A DNA stretch of 64,000 bases, taken from the NCBI RefSeq assembly GCF_023630705.1, contig NZ_JALQEM010000041.1, positions 248,001-312,000 on the forward strand, written 5' to 3'. This stretch comes from Caballeronia sp. GAFFF1. Lineage in GTDB: Bacteria; Pseudomonadota; Gammaproteobacteria; Burkholderiales; Burkholderiaceae. A model generated the notes under the pieces. The model saw nothing but the letters and a program-made list of their open reading frames with translations, searched no databases and was not told the DNA's origin. Below are positions 41,441 to 49,155 of the stretch, piece after piece; position 1 is the first letter of the stretch; every line of letters begins with the position of its first letter. The translations under genes were made by a program, and so were the position numbers.

Positions 41441-42950
41441 GCGCTGCGAACGCGTGTGCGTCGAGCGCGTCGAGATCGTCGTAGAACTGCTGCGCCTGCG
41501 CGTAAAGCCCCTCGAAAATGGGCATCATGCGATCGTACCTGTCGCTTGCGCGCGGGTCGGGCTGCACTTCGCTCTGGAACTTGACGAAGGCGCTGACCGC
41601 ATCCGCGAGACGCGCGAACTGTCCGTGCGCGGTGGCCGCGAGGACAGCGCAGCCTATCACGCCGCACTCCACTTCGGCAGGAACGAGAATCGGCGTGCGA
41701 TACATGCTCGCCTTGATCGCGAGCCACAACGCGGCCCGCGCGCCGCCGCTCGCCGCCACGATCCGGTCGACGCCGCCGTCTTCCGGCCGAAGCAGCGCAA
41801 TCTGACGCCGCACCGCGAACGCAACGCCTTCGAGGACCGCGCGATGCAAGTGCCCCAATCCGTGCCTGGCCGTGATGCCGAAGAATTGGGCGCGCGAGTT
41901 GGCGTGTTCGCCCAATCGCTCGCCTGTGAGATATGGGAGGAAGAACAGGCCGTCCGAACCGACAGGCGCGCTCGCGGCCTTCTGCGTGATGACATCGTAG
42001 GACAAGGCATTCTCATGGAACGCACGCCGCGCCCAGCGCATCGCGTCGCCGCCGGAATCCAGCAGCATGAAGCGGCCCCACGAACCGTCGCATGTCACGA
42101 GATTGGAGACGTCCGGGTGCAGCATCGGCGTATCGGCCATCACGGTGATGATCGACGACGTTCCCGTGATATCCGACGCGAGCCCCGGCGCATGAACGCC
42201 CGAGCCGAGCACCGATACCGGATAATCCGCCCCGCCGACGAGCACGGGCGTTCCCTCACGCAAGCCGGTCTGCGTGGCGGCATCTTGAGTGACGCCGCCG
42301 AGAATGTCGAGCGGCGCGCGGATCGGCGCGAGCTTCGCGGCATCGAGGCCGAAGGCGTCCAAAAGCGCGCAGGACCATGTGCGAGTGGATGCATCCATCA
42401 GATAGCTGGTCGATGCATCGCTCCAGTCGCATGCGCGCTCGCCCGTCAGCCGGAAGTTCACGTAGTCCTTCGGCATGAACACGGTCGTCGCGCGCTCGAA
42501 CGCGGCGGGATCGTTCGCCTTCAGCCATTGCAGCTTGAAAGCGGGCCACGCGGGCGTCGCGGGATTGGCGGCCTGCCTTGCATGCGACGCGTAATCGGCT
42601 CGCGCTCGAAACGCGGAGACTTCGGCACTGGTGCGCTTGTCGTTCCAGAGCGGTGCGGTGTCGCGCGTGAGGTTGCCGTCGTCATCGATCAGGACGGTGC
42701 CGTGCATCTGGCCGCACGCGCACACCGCAACGACACGCGCCGCTGCACCCGGGACGCTCGCCAGCACTTCGCGAATGGAACGCGCGGCGCCCGACCACCA
42801 GTCGGCCGGACGCTGTTCGGACCAGCCGTAGCGCGGCACGATCTGCTCATGCTCGTGCGCGGCGATACTGCGCACGACGCCGCGCGCATCCACGAGCGCG
42901 GCGCGCACGCTGCCCGTGCCCACATCGATCGCGAGATAGAAGGCGTCCAT
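41424..42950 (-). CDS. FGGY-family carbohydrate kinase 1
   Basis: Sugar kinase of 508 residues of the xylulokinase/ribulokinase group. The N-terminal phosphate loop is AIDVGTGSVRAALVD (about 7-21), MHGTVLID follows near residue 83, and the sugar-site Asp lies in GGADYPVSVLGSG with the second ATP motif GTSSIITVM. SGGARAALWLAIKA matches the C-terminal FGGY signature region. It lies 11 bp downstream of the shikimate-dehydrogenase-like gene. A second, distinct FGGY kinase is encoded at 49152-50666 in the same operon, which suggests two phosphorylation steps or two substrates. The specific ketose is unknown. Confidence 0.92.
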   Translation of the reverse strand: MDAFYLAIDVGTGSVRAALVDARGVVRSIAAHEHEQIVPRYGWSEQRPADWWSGAARSIREVLASVPGAAARVVAVCACGQMHGTVLIDDDGNLTRDTAPLWNDKRTSAEVSAFRARADYASHARQAANPATPAWPAFKLQWLKANDPAAFERATTVFMPKDYVNFRLTGERACDWSDASTSYLMDASTRTWSCALLDAFGLDAAKLAPIRAPLDILGGVTQDAATQTGLREGTPVLVGGADYPVSVLGSGVHAPGLASDITGTSSIITVMADTPMLHPDVSNLVTCDGSWGRFMLLDSGGDAMRWARRAFHENALSYDVITQKAASAPVGSDGLFFLPYLTGERLGEHANSRAQFFGITARHGLGHLHRAVLEGVAFAVRRQIALLRPEDGGVDRIVAASGGARAALWLAIKASMYRTPILVPAEVECGVIGCAVLAATAHGQFARLADAVSAFVKFQSEVQPDPRASDRYDRMMPIFEGLYAQAQQFYDDLDALDAHAFAAHARQG

Positions 42951-42961
42951 CAGCCTCGGCG

Positions 42962-43936
42962 TCAGGCAGCGCCTGCGCGCGGCGCGGGCTTGCCTGCATC
43001 GGCGGCGATGCGGCAGAGCGCCTCGAAGGCCGGCCCGCGCGTCGCGATATCGACATGAAAAACTTCGGCCATCACGCGCGTCCAGCCGTAGATGAAGTAA
43101 GTCCAGCCGTCCTCGACCTGCAAGCGCCTGCGCTCACGCTGCGCCCGCGCCTGATCCAGAAACACGAGATCGCCGCGATAGTTCAGCTCCCATGCGATCG
43201 CGCGTTCGGGAAACACGGCGGCGCCCGTGAGCGGCGAGCCCGGCCTGTCCTTGCCGAGCCCGGTTGCATTGATGACGAGCGCCCCCGGCGACAGCCGCGC
43301 CATCACGCGGTCGTTGTCGTCGGGTTGAGAGACGAGCACGTATTCGCAGGGCACGCCGAGATTGAGCTCACGGTGAATGCGTTCGATGTCCCGCAAACGT
43401 TCGTGCGACGGGTCCGACACGATCACCTTCGAAGGCCGGTCCGCGCCCCGTTTCGCCTGCATCAGATGCCACGTGATCGCGATGGCCGATCCGCCCGCGC
43501 CCATCACGAACACTTCCGCTTTCGAGGTCGCAAAGTGCTGCGCGGGCACGAAGCCGTCGAGCGCAAAGCCGGCGGTAATCGGGTCTTTGGCGTGGCAGAC
43601 GAACTTGCCGTCGCGCTTAGACAGGCAACTGGTCTCGTTCATTGCCCGCGCGTATTCGTCGATCTCGTCGAAGAGATCGTGGCACGCGGCATACAGGTCG
43701 ATCTTGTGCGTCGTGACGAGCGCGCCGAGCGAAAGCGGATCATCGCGCAGAAAGCGCACCGCCTCGCGATACGCCTCGTGATCCGCATGCGGCGCGAAGT
43801 CGATGCCCTTCATCTGCACATCGCCCAAACCGAGATGCCTCGCCCACTCGGGAAACACGCGCATGATCGAACTCTGCGCGGTGGTCACGCCGATGAACCA
43901 GAACGTGGGCTTGCTTGCCGCTTCGTATGCCATCAT
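42962..43936 (-). CDS. Shikimate-dehydrogenase-like oxidoreductase of unknown substrate
   Basis: Protein of 324 residues with the AroE/YdiB two-domain fold. The substrate-binding serines appear as TTAQSSIM (Ser22, Ser23), the catalytic lysine equivalent is in LVTTHK (Lys78, with VTxPFK shortened), and a NETS...DPITAGFALDG stretch occupies the N and D substrate positions. The nucleotide loop is VMGAGGSAIAI near residue 144, and VINATGLGKDRPGSPL follows. The C-terminus is longer than AroE (about 272). It is ATGA-coupled to the cupin isomerase gene. Its position inside a sugar operon, with no shikimate genes, suggests a polyol or keto-sugar substrate. Confidence 0.82.
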   Translation of the reverse strand: MMAYEAASKPTFWFIGVTTAQSSIMRVFPEWARHLGLGDVQMKGIDFAPHADHEAYREAVRFLRDDPLSLGALVTTHKIDLYAACHDLFDEIDEYARAMNETSCLSKRDGKFVCHAKDPITAGFALDGFVPAQHFATSKAEVFVMGAGGSAIAITWHLMQAKRGADRPSKVIVSDPSHERLRDIERIHRELNLGVPCEYVLVSQPDDNDRVMARLSPGALVINATGLGKDRPGSPLTGAAVFPERAIAWELNYRGDLVFLDQARAQRERRRLQVEDGWTYFIYGWTRVMAEVFHVDIATRGPAFEALCRIAADAGKPAPRAGAA

Positions 43937-44580
43937 TCGCGCTCCGTTCGTGCCAGCAGACCGGCGATCTGCGCCTCATTGCGCGCGACATACGCCGGGT
44001 TCGCCTCGCTGCGATAGCCGCCCCTGCCGTCATCGACAATGCGCAGCTTCATGCCGTTGGCGCGCTCGATGATCGCGTAGTCCTGCCCGGCATCCGCGGG
44101 ATAGCAGAACAGCATGACGAAATCGTCGCTACCCAGATTCACCGAGCGATGAATCCATCGCGGCGGCACGTAGCACACGGTATGAGCCTCGATGTCGACG
44201 ATACGCGTCTCGCCGTCGGGCGACTCCATCAACATGAGTCCATGCCCCTTGAGTCCGAAGTAGAGCTCGGGCCTGTCGATGTTCGCGTGAATGTGCCCGC
44301 GCGTCATGAAGAACTCGTTGCCCACCTTGCCGGGACTCATGCGCGTGACGCCGGTGATCAGGTCGCCCGGCGCGTCGCTCGGACGATGATCGGTCACGTC
44401 GTACACGACCTCGTCGCCGCGCGCGGCAGCCAGCGTGGAGAAGGCATCGGCATCGCCATAGAGGCCGTCAAGATCCTTCAAACGCTTTTGATAGCGCGTG
44501 CCCGTGCCCTCCATCAGGCCGCTCGACAGATCGACTCTGAACGCGCGAGGTTCGGGCCAGTTCGAGAGAGTTGGCTTCAT
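43933..44580 (-). CDS. Cupin-type phosphoglucose-isomerase-like protein
   Basis: Cupin of 215 residues resembling the archaeal-type glucose-6-phosphate isomerase (GPI family). The metal ligands are all visible: His96 and His98 in RGHIHAN, Glu105 in PELYFGLKGHG, and His144 in PPRWIHRSVN. Such enzymes interconvert aldose and ketose phosphates. A bacterial cupin PGI inside a catabolic operon is unlikely to be the housekeeping enzyme. It more likely isomerises the pathway's own sugar or sugar phosphate. The stop overlaps the start of the next gene (ATGA, 43933-43936), and it lies 3 bp after the FAD oxidase gene. Confidence 0.85.
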   Translation of the reverse strand: MKPTLSNWPEPRAFRVDLSSGLMEGTGTRYQKRLKDLDGLYGDADAFSTLAAARGDEVVYDVTDHRPSDAPGDLITGVTRMSPGKVGNEFFMTRGHIHANIDRPELYFGLKGHGLMLMESPDGETRIVDIEAHTVCYVPPRWIHRSVNLGSDDFVMLFCYPADAGQDYAIIERANGMKLRIVDDGRGGYRSEANPAYVARNEAQIAGLLARTERE

Positions 44581-44583
44581 CGG

Positions 44584-45993
44584 TCACACCACTTTGCCGG
44601 GGTTCAGAATGCCGAGCGGATCGAGCGCCGACTTGATCGCGCGCATCGCCGCGATATCGCTTTCGCGGCGGCTTCGAGGAAGATAATCGCGCTTCTTCGT
44701 GCCGATGCCGTGCTCGGCCGAGATCGAGCCGTCGAACTCGCGCGTGACGTCGTATATGACACGGTCGATCTCGTCGTGATCGTGCTTGCCCATGCTCGGC
44801 ACATCCACGACGATATGGATATTTCCGTCGCCCAGATGGCCGTAGGTCATCACGAGCGCGTCGGGCCATTGCTCGCGCAGACGCGCTTCGCAACGCTCCG
44901 CGGCGACGCCTGCCTGCGCGATCGAAAAGCTCACGTCGTAGGCCGCGTGATTCGGAATGAAGCGCTGATATTCGCCGGGCGCATCGCGGATCGCCCAGAA
45001 ATCGCGGGCGTGCGCTTCCGACGATGCAATGGCCGCATCCGTCACCACGCCCGCTTCGAGCATGCCGCCGAGAAATTCCTCGAAGGCTTCGTTGTGTCGC
45101 TCGGGATCGGTGCCGACGCTTTCCAGCAGCACGTAGAACGGATGCGCCTCGGCAAGCGGCGCGCGCAGCGCGGAGAGGTTGGCGATCACCGCGTCGTGAT
45201 AGCCCGCCCACATCACTTCGAACGCCGATACGCCCGCTGCCAGTTGCGCCTGTGCGCGCGTGAGGAGCGTCGTGACGGCGGCGAAGTCGGGCAAGCCACA
45301 CCATGCGGTCGCAGTGGCCGTCGGTTTCGGCCGAAGACGCAGCACGGCACGCGTGATGACCGCGAGCGTGCCTTCGCTGCCGATCAACAAATGGCGAAGA
45401 TCGTAGCCGCTGTTGTTCTTGATCATCTTGTTGAGTCCGCCGATGACTTCGCCGCTCGCGAGCACCGCTTCGAGCCCCAGCACCTGGTCGCGCATCATGC
45501 CGTACTTGATGACGCGGTTGCCGCCTGCATTGGTCGCGAGGTTGCCGCCGATGGCGCAACTGCCGCGCGCGCCGAGATCGAGCGGGAAGTAAAACCCGGC
45601 GGCGCTCGCCGCTTCCTGCACCGTTTGCAGCGCGACGCCCGCTTCGACCGTCATGGTCGCGGAGACAGCATCGATTTCGACGATGCGGTTCATGCGCTCC
45701 AGACTTAGCGCAATTTCACCGCCACGCAGGTTCGCGCCGCCGACGAGACCCGTCAGGCCGCCTTGCGTCACCACGGGCTGACAGTAGCGCGTGCAGATCG
45801 CCAGCGCCTGCGCGACTTCGTCGGTATCGCGCGGACGGACCAGCGCGAGCGGCACGGCGCCTGGCAAGCCGCTCCAGTCCACCACGCGCTTGTCGCCGAA
45901 TTCTTCCGGCAAGGCCACCACATCCGCGCCGAGGGCGTCGCGCAATGCGTGGATTGCATCGAGTGCGCTCATAGGTTCATCGTCTCCGTTCAT
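44584..45993 (-). CDS. GlcD-like FAD-linked D-2-hydroxy-acid dehydrogenase
   Basis: Flavoprotein of 469 residues of the VAO/PCMH family (FAD_binding_4 plus FAD-oxidase C). The FAD site is VVTQGGLTGLVGGANL near residue 75, and GARGSCAIGGNLATNAGGNR near residue 150 binds the cofactor. The C-terminal domain has TYGHLGDGNIHI and SAEHGIGTKKRDYL. Close relatives oxidise glycolate, D-lactate or D-2-hydroxyglutarate and pass electrons to a quinone or flavoprotein. With a phosphoglycolate-phosphatase-like protein and an aldehyde dehydrogenase in the same operon, glycolate is a sensible but unproven substrate. GlcE and GlcF subunits are absent. The ATG at 45972 has a better Shine-Dalgarno and may be the true start. 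Confidence 0.88.
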   Translation of the reverse strand: MNGDDEPMSALDAIHALRDALGADVVALPEEFGDKRVVDWSGLPGAVPLALVRPRDTDEVAQALAICTRYCQPVVTQGGLTGLVGGANLRGGEIALSLERMNRIVEIDAVSATMTVEAGVALQTVQEAASAAGFYFPLDLGARGSCAIGGNLATNAGGNRVIKYGMMRDQVLGLEAVLASGEVIGGLNKMIKNNSGYDLRHLLIGSEGTLAVITRAVLRLRPKPTATATAWCGLPDFAAVTTLLTRAQAQLAAGVSAFEVMWAGYHDAVIANLSALRAPLAEAHPFYVLLESVGTDPERHNEAFEEFLGGMLEAGVVTDAAIASSEAHARDFWAIRDAPGEYQRFIPNHAAYDVSFSIAQAGVAAERCEARLREQWPDALVMTYGHLGDGNIHIVVDVPSMGKHDHDEIDRVIYDVTREFDGSISAEHGIGTKKRDYLPRSRRESDIAAMRAIKSALDPLGILNPGKVV

Positions 45994-46009
45994 CTTGTGA
46001 GTGGCTGCA

Positions 46010-46795
46010 TCACCAGACCGTATAGCCGCCGTCCATCACAATGTCCGATCCCGTCATGAACGCGCTCGCACGCGACGCGAGAAAGACGACGCCCGGCGCG
46101 ATCTCATCGGGCGTCGCCATGCGTTCGAGCGGCGTGTAGTCGAGCCAGACTTTGCGCCATGCCTCGTTTTCGAAGCCGCGCTTGGTCAGTTCGGTGCCGA
46201 CATAACCCGGCGAGATGGAATTCACGCGGATGCCGTCCGCCGCCCATTCTACGGCGAGCGAACGCGTGAGATGAATGACGCCCGCTTTCGATGCGTTATA
46301 CGATGCCTGCGGCTGGGGCTTGTTCGCGATGCTCCCGCTCATGCTCGCGATGTTGACGATCCGTCCGCTCTTTTGCCGCGACATGTGACGCGCGGCGGTG
46401 CGGCAGCAATAGAACACGCCGTCGAGGTTCACGGCGAGCACGGCGCGCCACGCGGCGTCGTCGGTTTCGAGCGCGGACGCATTCTTCACGACGCCCGCGT
46501 TGTTGACCAGCACGTCGAGTCTGCCGTGCTTGGCGACGATCGCATCGAAGCCCGCATCGATCGATGATGAATCCGTCACGTCCAGCGCGACGAAGCTGCC
46601 TGCGATTGCGTCGGCGGCGCGCTGCCCGAGCGTCGCTTCGCGGTCGGCGATGACGACCGTCGCGCCGGCATTGCGCAGCGCCTTCGCTATCGCGAGACCG
46701 ATGCCCTGCGCCGCGCCGGTGACGACGCAGACTTCGCCGTCCAGACGAAAGACGTCGAGCGTCGCGCCAGTGTCTTCCTTTGCGATCTCGCTCAT
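46010..46795 (-). CDS. SDR-family dehydrogenase of the 40-56 kb operon
   Basis: Classical SDR of 261 residues. TGAAQGIG near residues 26-33 binds NAD(P), LVNNAG is intact, and the Ser is in VNIASMSG and the Tyr/Lys in YNASK. The C-terminus ends MDGGYTVW. The frame continues far upstream (to 47593), but the ATG at 46795 overlaps the rpiA stop (ATGA, 46792-46795) and begins shortly before the Rossmann domain. Likely role: oxidation of a polyol to a ketose, or reduction in the reverse direction, before kinase action. Confidence 0.9.
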   Translation of the reverse strand: MSEIAKEDTGATLDVFRLDGEVCVVTGAAQGIGLAIAKALRNAGATVVIADREATLGQRAADAIAGSFVALDVTDSSSIDAGFDAIVAKHGRLDVLVNNAGVVKNASALETDDAAWRAVLAVNLDGVFYCCRTAARHMSRQKSGRIVNIASMSGSIANKPQPQASYNASKAGVIHLTRSLAVEWAADGIRVNSISPGYVGTELTKRGFENEAWRKVWLDYTPLERMATPDEIAPGVVFLASRASAFMTGSDIVMDGGYTVW

Positions 46796-47556
46796 TGGCG
46801 CGCTCCGTCGAATACGACGATATTCGCCGTGCCGTTTGCATGACCCACGATCATCTCGCTCGCGATGCCGGTAAAGAGGCCGTGCTCGACGACGCCGGGA
46901 ATGGCGTTGAAGCGCGGCGCGAGCGCGAGCGGATCGGGAATGGCTTCGAGATGGCAGTCGAGAATCCAGTTGCCGCTGTCCGTCACCACGAGCGCGCCGT
47001 TCTTCATGCGCCGTTCTATTCTGATGCCCGCATCGAATCCCGCCGATACGAAAAGCTCGCGCAGCAGACGCTCCGTGCTTTGCCAGCCGAACTGGATGAC
47101 TTCGATGGGCAGCGGAAAACGCCCGAGCGTATCGAAGACCTTCTTGTCGTCGACGACCGCGACCATCTTGCGCGACGCCGCCGCGACGATCTTCTCCCAC
47201 AGCAGGCACGCGCCGCCGCCCTTGATCATGCTGCCCTGATGATCGATCTCGTCCGCGCCGTCGATGGTCACGTCGAGCCGGTCGATCTGCCCGAGGTCGG
47301 TCAATGGCACGCCGAGCTCGATCGCCAGTTCGCGCGTCGCGTTCGATGTCGGCACGCCGACGATATCGAGCCCGTCCTTCACGCGCGGCGCGAGCGCACG
47401 CACGAACCAGTGCGACGTCGTGCCCGAGCCGAGCCCCACTTTCATGCCCGGCGCGAGATAGTGGTCGACCGCCTTGATGCCCGAGACGAGCTTCGCCTCG
47501 TCCTGCTTCGATTGCGGCTCCAGTCGGGCATAGCCCGGTTCGATATGCGTACCCAA
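46792..47556 (-). CDS. rpiA: Ribose-5-phosphate isomerase A-like protein, TTG start
   Basis: Protein of 254 residues of the RpiA family, which interconverts ribose 5-phosphate and ribulose 5-phosphate. GLGSGTTS (about 41-48) and DGADEID are the phosphate and catalytic loops, and KGGGACLLWEKI carries the conserved Lys and Glu. Where E. coli RpiA has KGGGAALTREKI, the Thr-Arg is Leu-Trp here, so the substrate may differ (for example a tetrose or other pentose phosphate). The start codon is TTG at 47556, supported by GGAG 6 bp upstream; no in-frame ATG precedes the catalytic loop. It is an operon copy, probably additional to a housekeeping rpiA. Confidence 0.88.
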   Translation of the reverse strand: MGTHIEPGYARLEPQSKQDEAKLVSGIKAVDHYLAPGMKVGLGSGTTSHWFVRALAPRVKDGLDIVGVPTSNATRELAIELGVPLTDLGQIDRLDVTIDGADEIDHQGSMIKGGGACLLWEKIVAAASRKMVAVVDDKKVFDTLGRFPLPIEVIQFGWQSTERLLRELFVSAGFDAGIRIERRMKNGALVVTDSGNWILDCHLEAIPDPLALAPRFNAIPGVVEHGLFTGIASEMIVGHANGTANIVVFDGARQ

Positions 47557-47596
47557 TTGCGTCTCCGTTGTTATCGAAACACCCCTGAAACAAGGG

Positions 47597-48442
47597 CTAA
47601 TCCATGAACTTGTCGGTGAACCACGGGTCGAGCGCGGCGAGGTTGTCGGGCAGTTCGCGCCCTTGCCGCAAGCCCAGCATGGCGACCAGCATGTTCACCA
47701 CGAGCAGATGATTGATGCGCGCCGTGAGCGGCGTGTATAGCTCGGTGTTCTCGTATGCGGGCACGGCGACGGTCAGGTCGCAGGTTTGCGCGAGCCGCGA
47801 GCCCGGCGCGCACACCGCGATGGTCACCGCGCCCTTGCCCTTCGCCATCGCGGCCGCCATCACGAGCGACTTGGTCGAGCCCGAATGCGAGAAGAAGACC
47901 GCCACTTCGTCGTTGCGCAAGGTCGGCGCGAGCAGCAGTTGACGCTGGCTTTCGAGCACGACGCGGCAATGCAGCCCGAGGCGAAAGAACTTGTGCTCGG
48001 CATCGAAGGCGATGGTCTCCGAGATGCCGAGGCCGAACAGGAAGATGCCCTTCGCATCGATCAGATACTGCGTCGCGCGCTCGATGGCCGCGGAATCCAC
48101 GTCACGCGCGAAGCGTTGAATGGCATGCAGCGAATTGTTCACGATCTTGCTGCACACGCTCGCGGGCGTGTCCGTGTTCGTGATGGCTTCGTAATCGAAC
48201 GGCGCCTGCGGTATCAGGCCCTGGCCGAGCCGGACCTTGAAGTCCTGATAGTCCGCGCAGTCGAAGCGGCGGAAAAAGCGCACCACGGTCGGGTCGCTGG
48301 TCTGCGCCGCTTCCGACAACTCGGCCATGCTCATCTTGAGCGCGGCTTCGGGCGCGCCCAGCAATACATCGGCGATGCGCAGCGTCGCGCCCGTCAACGA
48401 TGGGTGTTCAAGCGCGATACGGCGCAGCAGGTCGTTTCTCAT
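47597..48442 (-). CDS. MurR/RpiR-family regulator embedded in the operon
   Basis: Regulator of 281 residues with an N-terminal HTH_6 domain (MAELSEAAQTSDPTVVRFFRR near residues 37-57) and a C-terminal SIS phosphosugar-binding domain (residues about 125-265, with FGLGISE and FFSHSGSTKSLV). The SIS domain is expected to sense a phosphorylated sugar of this pathway. The frame starts at 48481, but the ATG at 48442 shares one base with the stop of the phosphatase gene (TGATG), so 48442 is chosen. It sits mid-operon, upstream of rpiA, so it is produced together with the enzymes and gives autoregulation. Confidence 0.92.
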   Translation of the reverse strand: MRNDLLRRIALEHPSLTGATLRIADVLLGAPEAALKMSMAELSEAAQTSDPTVVRFFRRFDCADYQDFKVRLGQGLIPQAPFDYEAITNTDTPASVCSKIVNNSLHAIQRFARDVDSAAIERATQYLIDAKGIFLFGLGISETIAFDAEHKFFRLGLHCRVVLESQRQLLLAPTLRNDEVAVFFSHSGSTKSLVMAAAMAKGKGAVTIAVCAPGSRLAQTCDLTVAVPAYENTELYTPLTARINHLLVVNMLVAMLGLRQGRELPDNLAALDPWFTDKFMD

Positions 48443-49155
48443 CAGGCTCCCGGCAGGCGCGACGCATTGAGCGCGGCGCACCTCGTCACTAACTCGGCGA
48501 AGGAATCGAGCCGCCTGTCATCGGGCACGGGAACATCCGGCCCGGTGCCCCAGTTGACGATCAGACAGCGAACCTGCGCGTCGCGTGCGCACTGCGCGTC
48601 GATGCGCGTGTCGCCGATATAGAGCGTGTGCTCGGGCGCGGCGTCCATCTGTTCGAGCGTCATCAGCAAATGCCGGGGATGCGGCTTTCTCTGCGCAAGC
48701 ATATCGCCTCCGACGACCGCGCTGAAGTACCTGTCGATGCCGAAGTGAGCGAGCACCGCCTGCGCGAGTTGTTGCGCCTTGTTCGTGCAGACGCCGAGCT
48801 TCACGCCGGCCGCATGCAGCGCGGGAATCGCCTCGAGCGCGTCGGCGTAGAGCGTCGCCTTCTCGACCGGATGCTGCTTGTAGATGGACAGATACGTCTC
48901 GACGTCGGCGCTGACGCGCGCCGGATCGAGTTCGAGACCGAGCCCCTTGTACAACTTGTCGATCAGCCCGTGCGAGCCTTCGCCGATGAACTTCTCCACG
49001 AAGCCGACCGTCTGCGGCGCGATGCCGTGCGTTGCGAGCAGGCGGTTCACGGCGCTTGCGATGTCCGGCGCGGTATCGACGAGCGTGCCATCGAGATCGA
49101 ATACGACTGCGTCGACCGTTCGTTCGGCCTCAAGGATGATTTCGTTGACGGTCAT
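48442..49155 (-). CDS. Phosphoglycolate-phosphatase-like HAD hydrolase
   Basis: HAD subfamily IA enzyme of 237 residues close to Gph. Motif I is VFDLDGTLVDTAPDI (near residues 18-32), motif II is GVCTNKA with Thr, motif III is the Lys in RKPHP, and motif IV is IGDTRIDAQ. The helical cap includes GEGSHGLIDKLY. The ATG at 49155 overlaps the kinase stop (ATGA). It probably clears 2-phosphoglycolate or another short phospho-acid or phosphosugar. A GlcD-like oxidase in the same operon would act on the glycolate produced; this link is inferred. Confidence 0.9.
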   Translation of the reverse strand: MTVNEIILEAERTVDAVVFDLDGTLVDTAPDIASAVNRLLATHGIAPQTVGFVEKFIGEGSHGLIDKLYKGLGLELDPARVSADVETYLSIYKQHPVEKATLYADALEAIPALHAAGVKLGVCTNKAQQLAQAVLAHFGIDRYFSAVVGGDMLAQRKPHPRHLLMTLEQMDAAPEHTLYIGDTRIDAQCARDAQVRCLIVNWGTGPDVPVPDDRRLDSFAELVTRCAALNASRLPGA

